Shown: positions 1 to 7,384 of the stretch, piece after piece
How the letters are laid out: the number at the start of each line of letters is the position of its first letter
Position numbering within the stretch: position 1 is the stretch's first letter
From: Pseudodesulfovibrio sp. S3
Lineage (GTDB): Bacteria; Desulfobacterota; Desulfovibrionia; Desulfovibrionales; Desulfovibrionaceae
Direction: 5' to 3'
NCBI RefSeq assembly: GCF_004025585.1
Contig: NZ_QTZO01000001.1
Span: 310,001 to 374,000 of the forward strand
DNA length: 64,000 nucleotides
Program-made: the position numbers and the translations under genes
Notes under the pieces: generated by a model
Database searches by the model: none
What the model saw: only the letters and a program-made list of their open reading frames with translations
What the model was told of the DNA's origin: nothing

Positions 1-4
1 CAAG

Positions 5-37
5 GGCTTGCCATATGGTTGGCAGGCCTTTTTCGTG
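5..37 (+). terminator. rho-independent terminator of a gene upstream of the window
   Basis: A 9-bp stem (GGCTTGCCA paired with TGGCAGGCC, one G-U pair) with a 5-base loop is followed by five T residues. It probably ends a gene that lies left of the window; no coding sequence for it is visible here. Confidence 0.6.
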
Positions 38-50
38 GCCGTTTGTGGGG

Positions 51-97
51 AAAAAGTAGCCCCGCCCTCTTGTGGAAGAGCGGGGTTCCTTTTTCAG
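51..97. terminator. bidirectional terminator
   Basis: The stem CCCCG..CTCTT / AAGAGCGGGG (2-base bulge) is flanked by A-rich sequence on the left and a T run on the right, so it can stop transcripts from both sides. On the minus strand it lies just after the stop codon of the small gene at 116-406. Confidence 0.6.
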
Positions 98-115
98 GGC
101 GTCATTCCCAGGGGT

Positions 116-406
116 TCAAATGATTGAGTCGACGACCACGCCTTTGGCGTGAGCGCCGAGTACGTTGGTCTGGAAGTCATAACTTTGGGCCATGCCGGTC
201 TTGTCCGATGACGAAGAGCCGGGATTCATGTAGTCCAAGGTTTTTGAAACGAGCGAGGCTTCGGCGGATACTTTGTCCACCGGAGCGTAGCTCGAGCCGC
301 TGCCGGAATCGTTCATGTAGTCCAGGGTCTCGGAAACCACGGCTGCGCCGAATGTCTGCTGATCAAAGGGCGTGTAGCCTCCGAGACCGTCGATTGCCAT
401 GGTCAT
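116..406 (-). CDS. small hypothetical protein with an internal repeat
   Basis: A 96-residue protein that I cannot assign to a family. The start at 406 is chosen because GGGAGGG lies about 7 bases upstream; the frame extends to 508 but without a comparable ribosome binding site. It contains two near-identical segments, VVSETLDYMN (about residues 23-32) and LVSKTLDYMN (52-61), separated by a Ser/Gly-rich linker, and a hydrophilic C-terminal part. There is no signal peptide or membrane segment. It is transcribed toward the bidirectional terminator at 51-97 and appears monocistronic. That it is a real gene is supported by the strong binding site and the repeat; the function is unknown. Confidence 0.55.
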   Translation of the reverse strand: MTMAIDGLGGYTPFDQQTFGAAVVSETLDYMNDSGSGSSYAPVDKVSAEASLVSKTLDYMNPGSSSSDKTGMAQSYDFQTNVLGAHAKGVVVDSII

Positions 407-545
407 ATGTGGTACCCTCCCTGGCCGTAGGCCGGAAATAACGCTTGTCTGCCATATCGGCAGTTTGCTCGATATCTTTAGGGCGGATTGACGAAAAATG
501 TTGGCCAATGAATACGGTACAGTGTATCGGGAGATGGGAGGCTCT

Positions 546-734
546 ATGGAAATTGAGATCGGTTGGTTTATTGTTGCCGTGATTATTTCCGTCGGTATCG
601 GCGCTCTGCTGTACAGGCGTCAGAAGCCGGCACTGTCCGTTCCGTACCTGTTGGTGGTCGTGATTGGGACACTTTTTGCGGTCTACTATATACTCAATGT
701 GCTTTTCGGCACCGGCAGGACAGGCTGGCCTTGA
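546..734 (+). CDS. small membrane protein, function unknown
   Basis: A 62-residue protein with two hydrophobic helices, about residues 6-22 (WFIVAVIISVGIGALLY) and 33-50, joined by a short basic loop (RRQK). The start at 546 has GGGAGG 5 bases upstream; the open frame continues upstream to 498 without a better site. It is divergent from the 116-406 gene. No family recognised; a two-helix inner-membrane protein is the most that can be said. Confidence 0.55.
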   Translation: MEIEIGWFIVAVIISVGIGALLYRRQKPALSVPYLLVVVIGTLFAVYYILNVLFGTGRTGWP

Positions 735-753
735 TGGCCGGAAGGGTGGAATA

Positions 754-849
754 ATGGATCAATTGAGCATGATGGTGGCTGCGGCGGCAGTTGGAGTCGG
801 CGTGGCCGCGTTCCTGATCTGGAAATTGCGGAGCCGCTGTGTGCCGTGA
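754..849 (+). CDS. possible 31-residue membrane peptide
   Basis: The short frame starts MDQLSMMVAAA and is one hydrophobic helix ending in KLRSR. A purine-rich stretch (GGAAGGGTGGA) lies just upstream. It is followed in the same frame, after a TGA stop, by a second short hydrophobic segment that resembles it (856-918). No family known. It could be a genuine small protein or the remnant of a longer one. Confidence 0.3.
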   Translation: MDQLSMMVAAAAVGVGVAAFLIWKLRSRCVP

Positions 850-855
850 CTCCTC

Positions 856-918
856 ATGTATGCGGCTGTCGGCGCAGGCGTCGCCGCATTCTTTTTCCTG
901 AAATATCTCTTCGGTTAG
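856..918 (+). CDS. possible 20-residue hydrophobic peptide in frame after a TGA
   Basis: The sequence begins MYAAVGAGVAAFFFLKY and resembles the preceding peptide (AAAVGVGVAAFLIWKL). It is in the same frame as 754-849, separated by TGA and two codons, and has no clear ribosome binding site of its own. It overlaps the 3' end of mazG on the other strand by 4 bases. Translation is uncertain. Confidence 0.15.
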   Translation: MYAAVGAGVAAFFFLKYLFG

Positions 919-1721
919 GATTCGTCCCAGTTCTTCACTTCATCCCAGAGGCTGTTCATTTCTTCCAGACTGAGTTCGGACATGGTGAGGCGGCGCATTT
1001 CAGCCAGTTCTTCCATTTTGCCGAACCGTCCGAGAAATTTCTGGTTGGCGAAGTCCAGTGCGGCATTGGCCTTGATACCCTTGCGCCGTCCCAGTTCCAC
1101 CAAGGTGAAAAGGTAGTCGCCGAATTCCCTTTCCGATTCTTCCTGGTTGCCTGAATCCAGGGCTTCCTGCCATTCCTGCCATTCTTCCTTGAGCTGGTTC
1201 TCCACAGCCTCGTCCGAATCCCAGGTGAATGCATTGCGGGCGGCCTTGGAGTTGATGCGGTAGGCCTTGAGCAGGGGAGGGAGACCGGTTGGGAGGGAAT
1301 CGAACATACCCTTTTTGCCGGTCATTGCGTTCTCTGCGCGCTTGGTGCGCTCCCAGTTGTCCCAGAGCTCACTGATGTTCTTGAAATTCTTGTTGCCGAA
1401 GACATGGGGGTGTCGGCGGATCATCTTGGCTGCACTGTAATTGATGGAATCTTCCAGGGTATGCGCGCCGTCCCGCTCATAGAGGGTGGCCACGAACAGG
1501 AGGATGAACATGACGTCGCCCAACTCTTCCATGGCCTCGCGGGTGTCGCCCGACCTGATGCCCTCGATGAGTTCGAAGGCCTCCTCGATCAGGTAGTCGC
1601 ACATGGAGCGGGGGGTCTGTTCCTGGTCCCAGGGGCAGCCGTCGGGCGCGATCAGGGCGTCGATGACTGCGAGAAGTTCTTTCATGGCCCGGGCAGGGGC
1701 GTCATATCTCTTTTCGCCCAT
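915..1721 (-). CDS. mazG: MazG nucleoside triphosphate pyrophosphohydrolase
   Basis: This enzyme hydrolyses (d)NTPs to NMP and pyrophosphate, a house-cleaning activity that can also lower alarmone pools. The 268-residue chain has the usual double MazG architecture. The N-terminal domain carries GCPWDQEQT (28-36), EEAFE (46-50) and EELGD (65-69), the metal-binding acidic pairs; the second domain repeats the pattern around EEWQEW and EREFGDY. Length matches the family (about 260-270). Start at 1721 is preceded by GGAGGATATT. It lies 41 bases downstream of the cvpA-like gene on the same strand and is probably cotranscribed with it. Confidence 0.93.
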   Translation of the reverse strand: MGEKRYDAPARAMKELLAVIDALIAPDGCPWDQEQTPRSMCDYLIEEAFELIEGIRSGDTREAMEELGDVMFILLFVATLYERDGAHTLEDSINYSAAKMIRRHPHVFGNKNFKNISELWDNWERTKRAENAMTGKKGMFDSLPTGLPPLLKAYRINSKAARNAFTWDSDEAVENQLKEEWQEWQEALDSGNQEESEREFGDYLFTLVELGRRKGIKANAALDFANQKFLGRFGKMEELAEMRRLTMSELSLEEMNSLWDEVKNWDES

Positions 1722-1762
1722 GGCGAATATCCTCCGAAGGTGTGTTGAGACGATTTGGGGAG

Positions 1763-2293
1763 TTACTCTGCCGAATCATTGCCTTTGATGCCCAATACGC
1801 TCTTGGCGGAATTAAGGGCTTCTTCGGGGGAAGGCAGGTCGACATATTCTCCCATTTTGTTGACCATGTGCTGTGCCTGGGGCGCAATGGCCGATTCGGT
1901 GAGGATATCCGAGCGCGGAGCGAATGTCTGGAGGAACATCAGGCCCACCAGGCAGATGAGCACCCCTTCGATCAAGCCGAAAATGCCGCCGGCAGTCCTG
2001 TCGATCCATCCGAGCAGGCTGATTTCCAATGCGGACTTGAGCAGCTTGATCAGCAGCCAGATCACGATGAGGGTGCCGAAGAAAATGAGTGAATAGGAGA
2101 GCGCGCTGACCGTGATCTCGCTGTCGATGTACATTTTGACGTGCGGAGCGATCAGGTGATTGAAATTGGAGGCCAGGAAAATGGCCAGCACTACTGCGAT
2201 CAGGGAGAGAACTTCCTGAATCAGGCCGCGGAAAAAACCACGCAAGAGAAACAAAATGAGTATGCATATGAGAATGATATCCAGAAAATTCAT
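1763..2293 (-). CDS. cvpA: CvpA family inner-membrane protein
   Basis: A 176-residue protein with four predicted transmembrane helices and the N-terminal pattern MNFLDIILICILI...RGFFRGLIQEV typical of the CvpA/colicin V production family. The open frame continues upstream to 2581, but 2293 is chosen because homologues begin at MNFLD and AAGGAC lies upstream. CvpA proteins sit in the inner membrane and have been linked to colicin V secretion and envelope homeostasis; the exact role is unclear. The C-terminal 30 residues are hydrophilic and cytoplasmic or periplasmic. It precedes mazG by 41 bases in an apparent operon and is divergent from the rfbC-like gene. Confidence 0.85.
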   Translation of the reverse strand: MNFLDIILICILILFLLRGFFRGLIQEVLSLIAVVLAIFLASNFNHLIAPHVKMYIDSEITVSALSYSLIFFGTLIVIWLLIKLLKSALEISLLGWIDRTAGGIFGLIEGVLICLVGLMFLQTFAPRSDILTESAIAPQAQHMVNKMGEYVDLPSPEEALNSAKSVLGIKGNDSAE

Positions 2294-2485
2294 ACAAATG
2301 CGTCCTTGAATTGCTGAAGTGTGTTCCCAAACAAAGGACCTAGCAAACTGCCGGACAAATGTGAACAAGGAAGCGTGTTTTATTTTTGATGCCGTGATGG
2401 AAACAATTGGCTGGGCTTGTGCCCATGGCTGATCTCGGCTACATGGAAGCCAGTCACGTGTCACTACACACAAATGGAGAAGCGG

Positions 2486-3055
2486 ATGCAGGTCCACGAG
2501 ACAGAATTTCCCGGCCTCCTTGTTCTGGTCCCCAAAGTGTTCCAGGATGAGCGAGGTTTTTTCCTGGAAAGTTATAATCATCAGTTATTCAAGAATATTG
2601 GAATAGACTGCGATTTCGTGCAGGACAATCATGCCTATTCAAGGGATATCGGCGTCCTGCGCGGATTCCATTTCCAGGTGCCGCCTGCGGCCCAGGCCAA
2701 GCTGGTATGGGTGACGCGCGGCGCGGTCCTTGACGTTGTCGTGGATCTGCGCAAGGGGTCGCCGACCTATGGAAAGTGGCAGCACGTCATCCTGAGTTCC
2801 GCCAACTTCAAACGCATGTTCATTCCCCGGGGATTCGGTCACGGTTATGTCACCATCATGCCTGACACCGAGTTTCAATACAAGGTGGACGCCCCCTATT
2901 CCCCCGAGCACGAGGGGGGCATCATCTGGAATGATCCTGATATTGGCATGGAATGGGAAAGCGGTCTGGACGGCCGGGCGCCCATACTGTCCGAAAAGGA
3001 CAGGCGGTTGCCGAGGCTTGCCGATTTCGATTCCCCCTTCACCTACGAGGATTAA
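2486..3055 (+). CDS. rfbC: dTDP-4-dehydrorhamnose 3,5-epimerase
   Basis: RfbC/RmlC is a cupin-fold enzyme that epimerises dTDP-4-keto-6-deoxyglucose in dTDP-L-rhamnose synthesis for cell-surface polysaccharide. The 189-residue protein has family features in order: FPGLLVLVPKVFQDERG near the N terminus, the catalytic-histidine motif VLRGFHFQ (H62), VVVDLR, FIPRGFGHGY and the C-terminal IIWNDPDIGMEW. Start at 2486 has GGAGA about 5 bases upstream; an ATG at 2474 is possible. Only 5 bases separate its stop from manC, so the two are cotranscribed. No other rhamnose genes (rfbA, B, D) lie in the window. Confidence 0.9.
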   Translation: MQVHETEFPGLLVLVPKVFQDERGFFLESYNHQLFKNIGIDCDFVQDNHAYSRDIGVLRGFHFQVPPAAQAKLVWVTRGAVLDVVVDLRKGSPTYGKWQHVILSSANFKRMFIPRGFGHGYVTIMPDTEFQYKVDAPYSPEHEGGIIWNDPDIGMEWESGLDGRAPILSEKDRRLPRLADFDSPFTYED

Positions 3056-3060
3056 TACAT

Positions 3061-4491
3061 ATGAATGATACCGGTTCGGTCAAAGAAAGTTTTTCCCAAG
3101 ACTGTCACGCCATCATCCTGGCGGGCGGTTCCGGCACAAGATTGTGGCCGCTTTCCCGTAACCTCCTCCCCAAACAGCTTCTGGTCCTGGGCGGCGAAAC
3201 CACATTGCTGCAGCAGACCGTGACCCGTGTGCTCGAGGCATTCGATCCTTCGCGCGTCTGGGTTGTGACCAACGAAGAGCATGTCTTCGAAGTGCGCAAG
3301 CAGGTGGCTTCCATAGACGAGGCCTTGGAACGGCAGGTCTTGGCCGAGCCCTTGGGCAGGAACACCCTGCCCGCAATCATGCTGGGGCTGGACAAGGTGG
3401 TGGAGGCCGATCCCAAGGCTCTGGCCGCGGTTTTTCCGTCCGATCATCTCATTCGCAACGGCCAGGCCTGGGTGTCGGATCTCATGCGTGCTTCACTCCT
3501 GGCCGCAGACAAGCAGTTCGTGACATTCGGCGTGGAGCCGGACAAGCCCGAAACCGGGTACGGTTACATAGCCTTGGGCAAAGATCTGGGGCAGGGCGCA
3601 TACCGGGTGGAAGGCTTCGTGGAAAAGCCGGATTTCGCCACTGCACAAAGGTTTGTTCGTGAAGGCTCCCACCTTTGGAACAGCGGCATGTTCCTGTTTT
3701 CCGCCAAGCATTTCCTGACTCAGGTTGCCCGTTGCGAGCCGGTCCTGTGGGACTGGTGGATGTCGCGGGATGAAACGCCCCTGGTACAGGGGTATAGGGA
3801 TATTCCCAATATTTCAGTTGACTACGGTGTGGTTGAAAAGATCGACAACATTGCGGTGATCCGGGCAGGTTTTGCCTGGGACGACCTTGGAAGCTGGGAG
3901 GCCATGTACCGCGTGGGCGACAAGGATGAAAACGGCAACGTCATCCAGGGCGATGTCCTGGCCATGAACTGCCGTAATTCCCTGCTCATCAGCGAAGGGG
4001 GCAAACTGGCCGTGTCGGGATTGTCCGACATGATCATGGTGCAGACTCGCGATGCCACTCTGTCCTGTCCCATGGACCAGGTCCAGTCCGTGCGCGACGT
4101 GGTGGCCGCCCTCAAGGCCCAAGGAAGTCAGCTCGTGGAAAGTCATTCCACCGTGTACCGGCCCTGGGGCAACTACACCGTCTTGGAGGAGGGGCCGCAG
4201 TACAAGATCAAGCGTATCCAGGTTAATCCCGGCGCCCGTCTGAGTTCCCAGATGCACCATCACCGCAGCGAACACTGGGTGGTGGTGGACGGCACGGCCG
4301 AAGTTGAGGTGGATAATACGCCGGTGATATTGGTCGAGAATCAGTCCGTGGACATCCCCAAGGCGTCCCAGCATCGTCTGGCCAATCCCGGAAAAGTACC
4401 CTTGAATATTATCGAGATTCAGAGCGGCCCGTATCTGGAGGAGGATGATATCGTTAGATTTGAGGATGTGTACGGGCGTGTGAAGAAATAA
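3061..4491 (+). CDS. manC: mannose-1-phosphate guanylyltransferase / mannose-6-phosphate isomerase
   Basis: A bifunctional type II enzyme of 476 residues. The N-terminal nucleotidyltransferase domain has the signature AIILAGGSGTRLWPLSR (about residues 14-30) and FVEKP; it makes GDP-mannose from mannose-1-phosphate and GTP. The C-terminal cupin domain (YRPWGNY, then MHHHRSEHWVVVDG) is the phosphomannose isomerase with the metal-binding histidines. Length agrees with the AlgA/CpsB family (about 470-480). Start at 3061 follows GAGGA; the frame extends upstream into the rfbC stop region without a better site. It is coupled to rfbC, so both serve surface polysaccharide precursor supply. Confidence 0.93.
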   Translation: MNDTGSVKESFSQDCHAIILAGGSGTRLWPLSRNLLPKQLLVLGGETTLLQQTVTRVLEAFDPSRVWVVTNEEHVFEVRKQVASIDEALERQVLAEPLGRNTLPAIMLGLDKVVEADPKALAAVFPSDHLIRNGQAWVSDLMRASLLAADKQFVTFGVEPDKPETGYGYIALGKDLGQGAYRVEGFVEKPDFATAQRFVREGSHLWNSGMFLFSAKHFLTQVARCEPVLWDWWMSRDETPLVQGYRDIPNISVDYGVVEKIDNIAVIRAGFAWDDLGSWEAMYRVGDKDENGNVIQGDVLAMNCRNSLLISEGGKLAVSGLSDMIMVQTRDATLSCPMDQVQSVRDVVAALKAQGSQLVESHSTVYRPWGNYTVLEEGPQYKIKRIQVNPGARLSSQMHHHRSEHWVVVDGTAEVEVDNTPVILVENQSVDIPKASQHRLANPGKVPLNIIEIQSGPYLEEDDIVRFEDVYGRVKK

Positions 4492-4518
4492 AGTTCCTGT
4501 GTGATTGTTTGCGGATTA

Positions 4519-4626
4519 CCAATTGGAATATATATAGTTTTCCAAGTAAAAGAGATCGTGAAAATTTTCATATTCTCTTGACACCAAAACGATTGGTGCT
4601 TTATGGGAACGTAGTTCAATTGGTGT
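4519..4626 (+). promoter_or_regulatory. candidate qrc promoter with repeated CCAA/TTGG operator-like motifs
   Basis: In front of qrcA there is TTGACA (4578-4583), a 17-base spacer and a weak TTATGG (4601-4606). Overlapping the spacer is a perfect inverted repeat CACCAA-N5-TTGGTG (4582-4598). Related half sites occur upstream as CCAATTGG (4519-4526) and downstream as CAATTGGTG (4618-4626). The arrangement suggests a regulator binding site; no known regulator is assigned. Confidence 0.4.
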
Positions 4627-4663
4627 GATTTTCACATTAACTTTAGAGTGATGGGGCGAGGTT

Positions 4664-5413
4664 ATGGAGGAGAGAAAAGCATCGAAACGGTGTGGAGGGG
4701 TGTTTCCCTTTATCATCGGCTTTCTGGCCACTTGCGTTTTGGGGTGGGCTGTAATCCCCGGCATGTTCTTCTGTGAAGAGGAGCAGCCTGTCTGGTTCAG
4801 CCATGCCATCCACGTAGACGGCCAAGGAATGGATTGCGAAAGCTGTCACTATTTCCGGGACGACGGCTCTTATGCCGGTTTCCCGACCAACGAAGTGTGC
4901 GCCGAGTGTCATGCGGTCGATCCTGAAGAGGCAATGGAAGCCATTGCCGAAGCCGGTATCGATCCGTCGGACTACGAAGCCATCATGAAAGCCGAGATCG
5001 AAGCCATCGAAGACAATCTGGCTTCCTCGGAAGACAACACGAAGCAGGCTGAACGCGAGTACGTGGTCAAGTACCTGATCCAGGGCAAGGAAGTTCCCTG
5101 GCTGAACTATCAGTATCAGCCGGATAACGTCTACTTCTCTCATGCTGCTCACAAGGATCTCAGTATCGCAGAGCTGGCCGGGATGAAGAAGGAGTTGTCC
5201 AGCGTGGTCGACTCTGCAGTGTTCGAGGGCGAAGCTCCTGAGCAGAACTGCAACCTGTGTCATATGAAGGACATTCAGCTGAACGATGTGCCTCCGGCAT
5301 TCCAGCGGAACATCCTTTCCGGCTACAGCAAGATGACCATGAAGATGTGGAAGTGCGAACGGTGTCACGCCCTCAAGGGCCAGCCTAACGCCTGCTACAC
5401 CTGCCATAAGTAA
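4664..5413 (+). CDS. qrcA: QrcA, membrane-anchored multiheme cytochrome c of the menaquinone reductase complex
   Basis: This is the heme subunit of Qrc, which takes electrons from periplasmic type I cytochrome c3 and passes them to menaquinone. The 249-residue protein has one N-terminal membrane helix (about 12-32) with the rest periplasmic. Five canonical CxxCH motifs are visible: CESCH (58-62), CAECH (79-83), CNLCH (196-200), CERCH (231-235) and CYTCH (244-248). QrcA of Desulfovibrio vulgaris is described as hexaheme, so one site is not obvious here. FSHAIH and FSHAAH provide likely axial histidines. A long Glu/Ala-rich segment (about 86-130) separates motifs 2 and 3. It is the first gene of qrcABCD, 13 bases before qrcB. 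Confidence 0.9.
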   Translation: MEERKASKRCGGVFPFIIGFLATCVLGWAVIPGMFFCEEEQPVWFSHAIHVDGQGMDCESCHYFRDDGSYAGFPTNEVCAECHAVDPEEAMEAIAEAGIDPSDYEAIMKAEIEAIEDNLASSEDNTKQAEREYVVKYLIQGKEVPWLNYQYQPDNVYFSHAAHKDLSIAELAGMKKELSSVVDSAVFEGEAPEQNCNLCHMKDIQLNDVPPAFQRNILSGYSKMTMKMWKCERCHALKGQPNACYTCHK

Positions 5414-5426
5414 AGGGGTACTGAGA

Positions 5427-7373
5427 ATGAGCGTAGCACGCAGAGCTTTTATTCAGATGAGTGTGGGCGCCACCGTCGGTATCCTTTTTACACCGACGGT
5501 CTGGACCGCCCTTGATGATGTGTCCATTTGGACTCAGAACTGGCCCTGGATCCCCAAGTTGAAATACGGGGAAGTCAAAGGGATGCCGACTGTGTCCAAG
5601 ATGTGTGAGTCCGGTTGTGCCGTGAAGGTTCGCACCGTTGCCGGTGAAGCCTTCGGTGTCGAGGGCAACCTCGAGAATCCGCTTTCCGGCGGTGGTGTCT
5701 GTCCCCTGTGCGCCAATGGCGTCCAGGTCAAGAACAGCCCGACCCGGATCAAGGCTCCCATGTTGAACGGTGAGGAAATCACCTGGGAAAAAGCCAAGGA
5801 AGTCGTGGCCGAGAAACTGGAAGCCGCCGGCAGCAAGGTCGCTGTCATCTCCGGCGATCAGAACGGCACTGTCAACGAGGTTTTTTCCGCACTGCTTACC
5901 GATAAGGGAAGCGATGCCTTCTATGTCATGCCCTGCGACATGCAGGCTGCCGACAAGGCATGGAACGGCCTGATGGGCGGTTCCGGTCAGATCGGTTACG
6001 ATCTGGAAGGTGCTGACGTAGTCCTGCTGGCCGGTGCCGACGCCCTGGAATCCTGGGGTCCGACGGTTGCCAACCTCAAGGCTTTCGCTGCCAATGAATC
6101 CGGCAAATTCCTGTTTGCCGGTCCCATGCAGACCAAAACTGCCGCAGTCGCCGACAAGTGGGTGCCGGTCCCGGCAGAAGGCATGGCCGCCTTTGTCCTG
6201 GGCATCACCTATTACGTCCTGCAGGCAGGCAATACCGTGGAAGTGGCTGATTTCGATCAGTTCAAGGCCATGGTCATGAATGACTACAGCCCGGCCAAGG
6301 TCGAGGCCGCCACCGGCGTCAAAGCCGATCAGATGGCTGCCATTGCAAAGCAGTTGCTGACCGCTTCCAACCCCGTGGTTGTTCCCGGTGGTTCCGTTGC
6401 AGCTCACGGCGCAGCCTTTGCCCTGAACCTGCTGCTCGGCGGTGCCATGAAGGCTCTGCCCGAGTTTGGTAAGGCCGTTGCTTCCTCCATGAGCCGCTCC
6501 GAGATGCTCAAGGCGGATATCCTGAAAGGCGTCGACACCGAGTTGCTGTTCGTCTACGAAGCCAATCCCGCCTATGCCTTGCCCGAGAAGGTCAAGGCCG
6601 GTTTCACAGTGGCCTTTGATACTGTCCATAACGAGACCACCGCTACCGCAGATTTGGTTCTGCCTACCCTGCACGGGTACGAGCGGTTCGACGACCTGGT
6701 CAGCCCCTATGGTGTGGGTGCAGCTACCTACGCCCTTGGCGCACCGGTTTCCAAGCCGTCCGTCAATGCGGGTTGTGCAGCCACCTTCATGCTCGGTCTG
6801 GCCGATCTCGGCTTCGAGACCTTCGAGGATGTCCTGGGCGCCAAGGTTGACGCCGTCGGTGCCGACATGGCCGGTTTGATCGAAGGTGCGGCATTCGTGG
6901 TCGACGGGGAAACCCCTGTTGCGACGAGTTTCGCCGCCAGTGTGCTGGGCAAGGCTGCCGTTCCCGTCAAGGGAACCGGGGCCGTGGGACTCGCTCCTTA
7001 TACCCTGCTCAACATCGGTACCGCCAATCAGGCCACCACACCCAACGCTCCTTGCACCATCAGCAACAATCAGCTTGTAGGCGACTACATGGTTGTCATG
7101 ATGGCTTCGGCCACGGCCAAGCAGTTGGGCGTGACCGTTGGCTCCAAGGTGAAGCTCTCCGGTGGAAAGGGCGAATGCGAAGCCCTGGTACAGATATTCG
7201 AAGGCGTCCTGCCCGGCGTCGTGGCTGCCCCTCTGGGCCTGGGTCACACTGTCGGCGACGAGTTCTCGAAGGGCAAGGGCGATAATGTCTACAAGATCCT
7301 CACGGTGAGCTCAGAGGCTGCCGCTGGCGCCTCCACTTGGGCCGGTTCCACTGTGAATGTCGCCAAAATCTAG
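5427..7373 (+). CDS. qrcB: QrcB, molybdopterin-oxidoreductase-like subunit of Qrc
   Basis: A 648-residue periplasmic subunit of the Qrc complex, related to the large subunits of the CISM family but in Qrc not carrying molybdenum. The N terminus is a Tat signal: ARRAFIQ followed by a hydrophobic stretch and no strong cleavage site. Downstream, C60, C64 and C92 fit the last three cysteines of the usual C-x2-C-x3-C-x27-C cluster motif, while the first position (57) is Ser; C95 is additional. The remainder follows the molybdopterin-binding fold (PTRIKAPM, MPCDM, LPTLHGYERFDD, a C-terminal domain starting near CTISNNQLVGDYMVV). It is cotranscribed with qrcA and qrcC (11 bases). Confidence 0.9.
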   Translation: MSVARRAFIQMSVGATVGILFTPTVWTALDDVSIWTQNWPWIPKLKYGEVKGMPTVSKMCESGCAVKVRTVAGEAFGVEGNLENPLSGGGVCPLCANGVQVKNSPTRIKAPMLNGEEITWEKAKEVVAEKLEAAGSKVAVISGDQNGTVNEVFSALLTDKGSDAFYVMPCDMQAADKAWNGLMGGSGQIGYDLEGADVVLLAGADALESWGPTVANLKAFAANESGKFLFAGPMQTKTAAVADKWVPVPAEGMAAFVLGITYYVLQAGNTVEVADFDQFKAMVMNDYSPAKVEAATGVKADQMAAIAKQLLTASNPVVVPGGSVAAHGAAFALNLLLGGAMKALPEFGKAVASSMSRSEMLKADILKGVDTELLFVYEANPAYALPEKVKAGFTVAFDTVHNETTATADLVLPTLHGYERFDDLVSPYGVGAATYALGAPVSKPSVNAGCAATFMLGLADLGFETFEDVLGAKVDAVGADMAGLIEGAAFVVDGETPVATSFAASVLGKAAVPVKGTGAVGLAPYTLLNIGTANQATTPNAPCTISNNQLVGDYMVVMMASATAKQLGVTVGSKVKLSGGKGECEALVQIFEGVLPGVVAAPLGLGHTVGDEFSKGKGDNVYKILTVSSEAAAGASTWAGSTVNVAKI

Positions 7374-7384
7374 GGGGAACCGAC

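Noticed and set aside
847-858. In-frame TGA as selenocysteine codon
   Set aside because: No SECIS-like hairpin directly downstream was evident and the peptide has no redox motif.
5385-7247. Long open frame (620 codons) on the minus strand opposite qrcB
   Set aside because: It mirrors the codon pattern of qrcB, has a low-complexity composition (Gly/His/Gln-rich) and no family motif.
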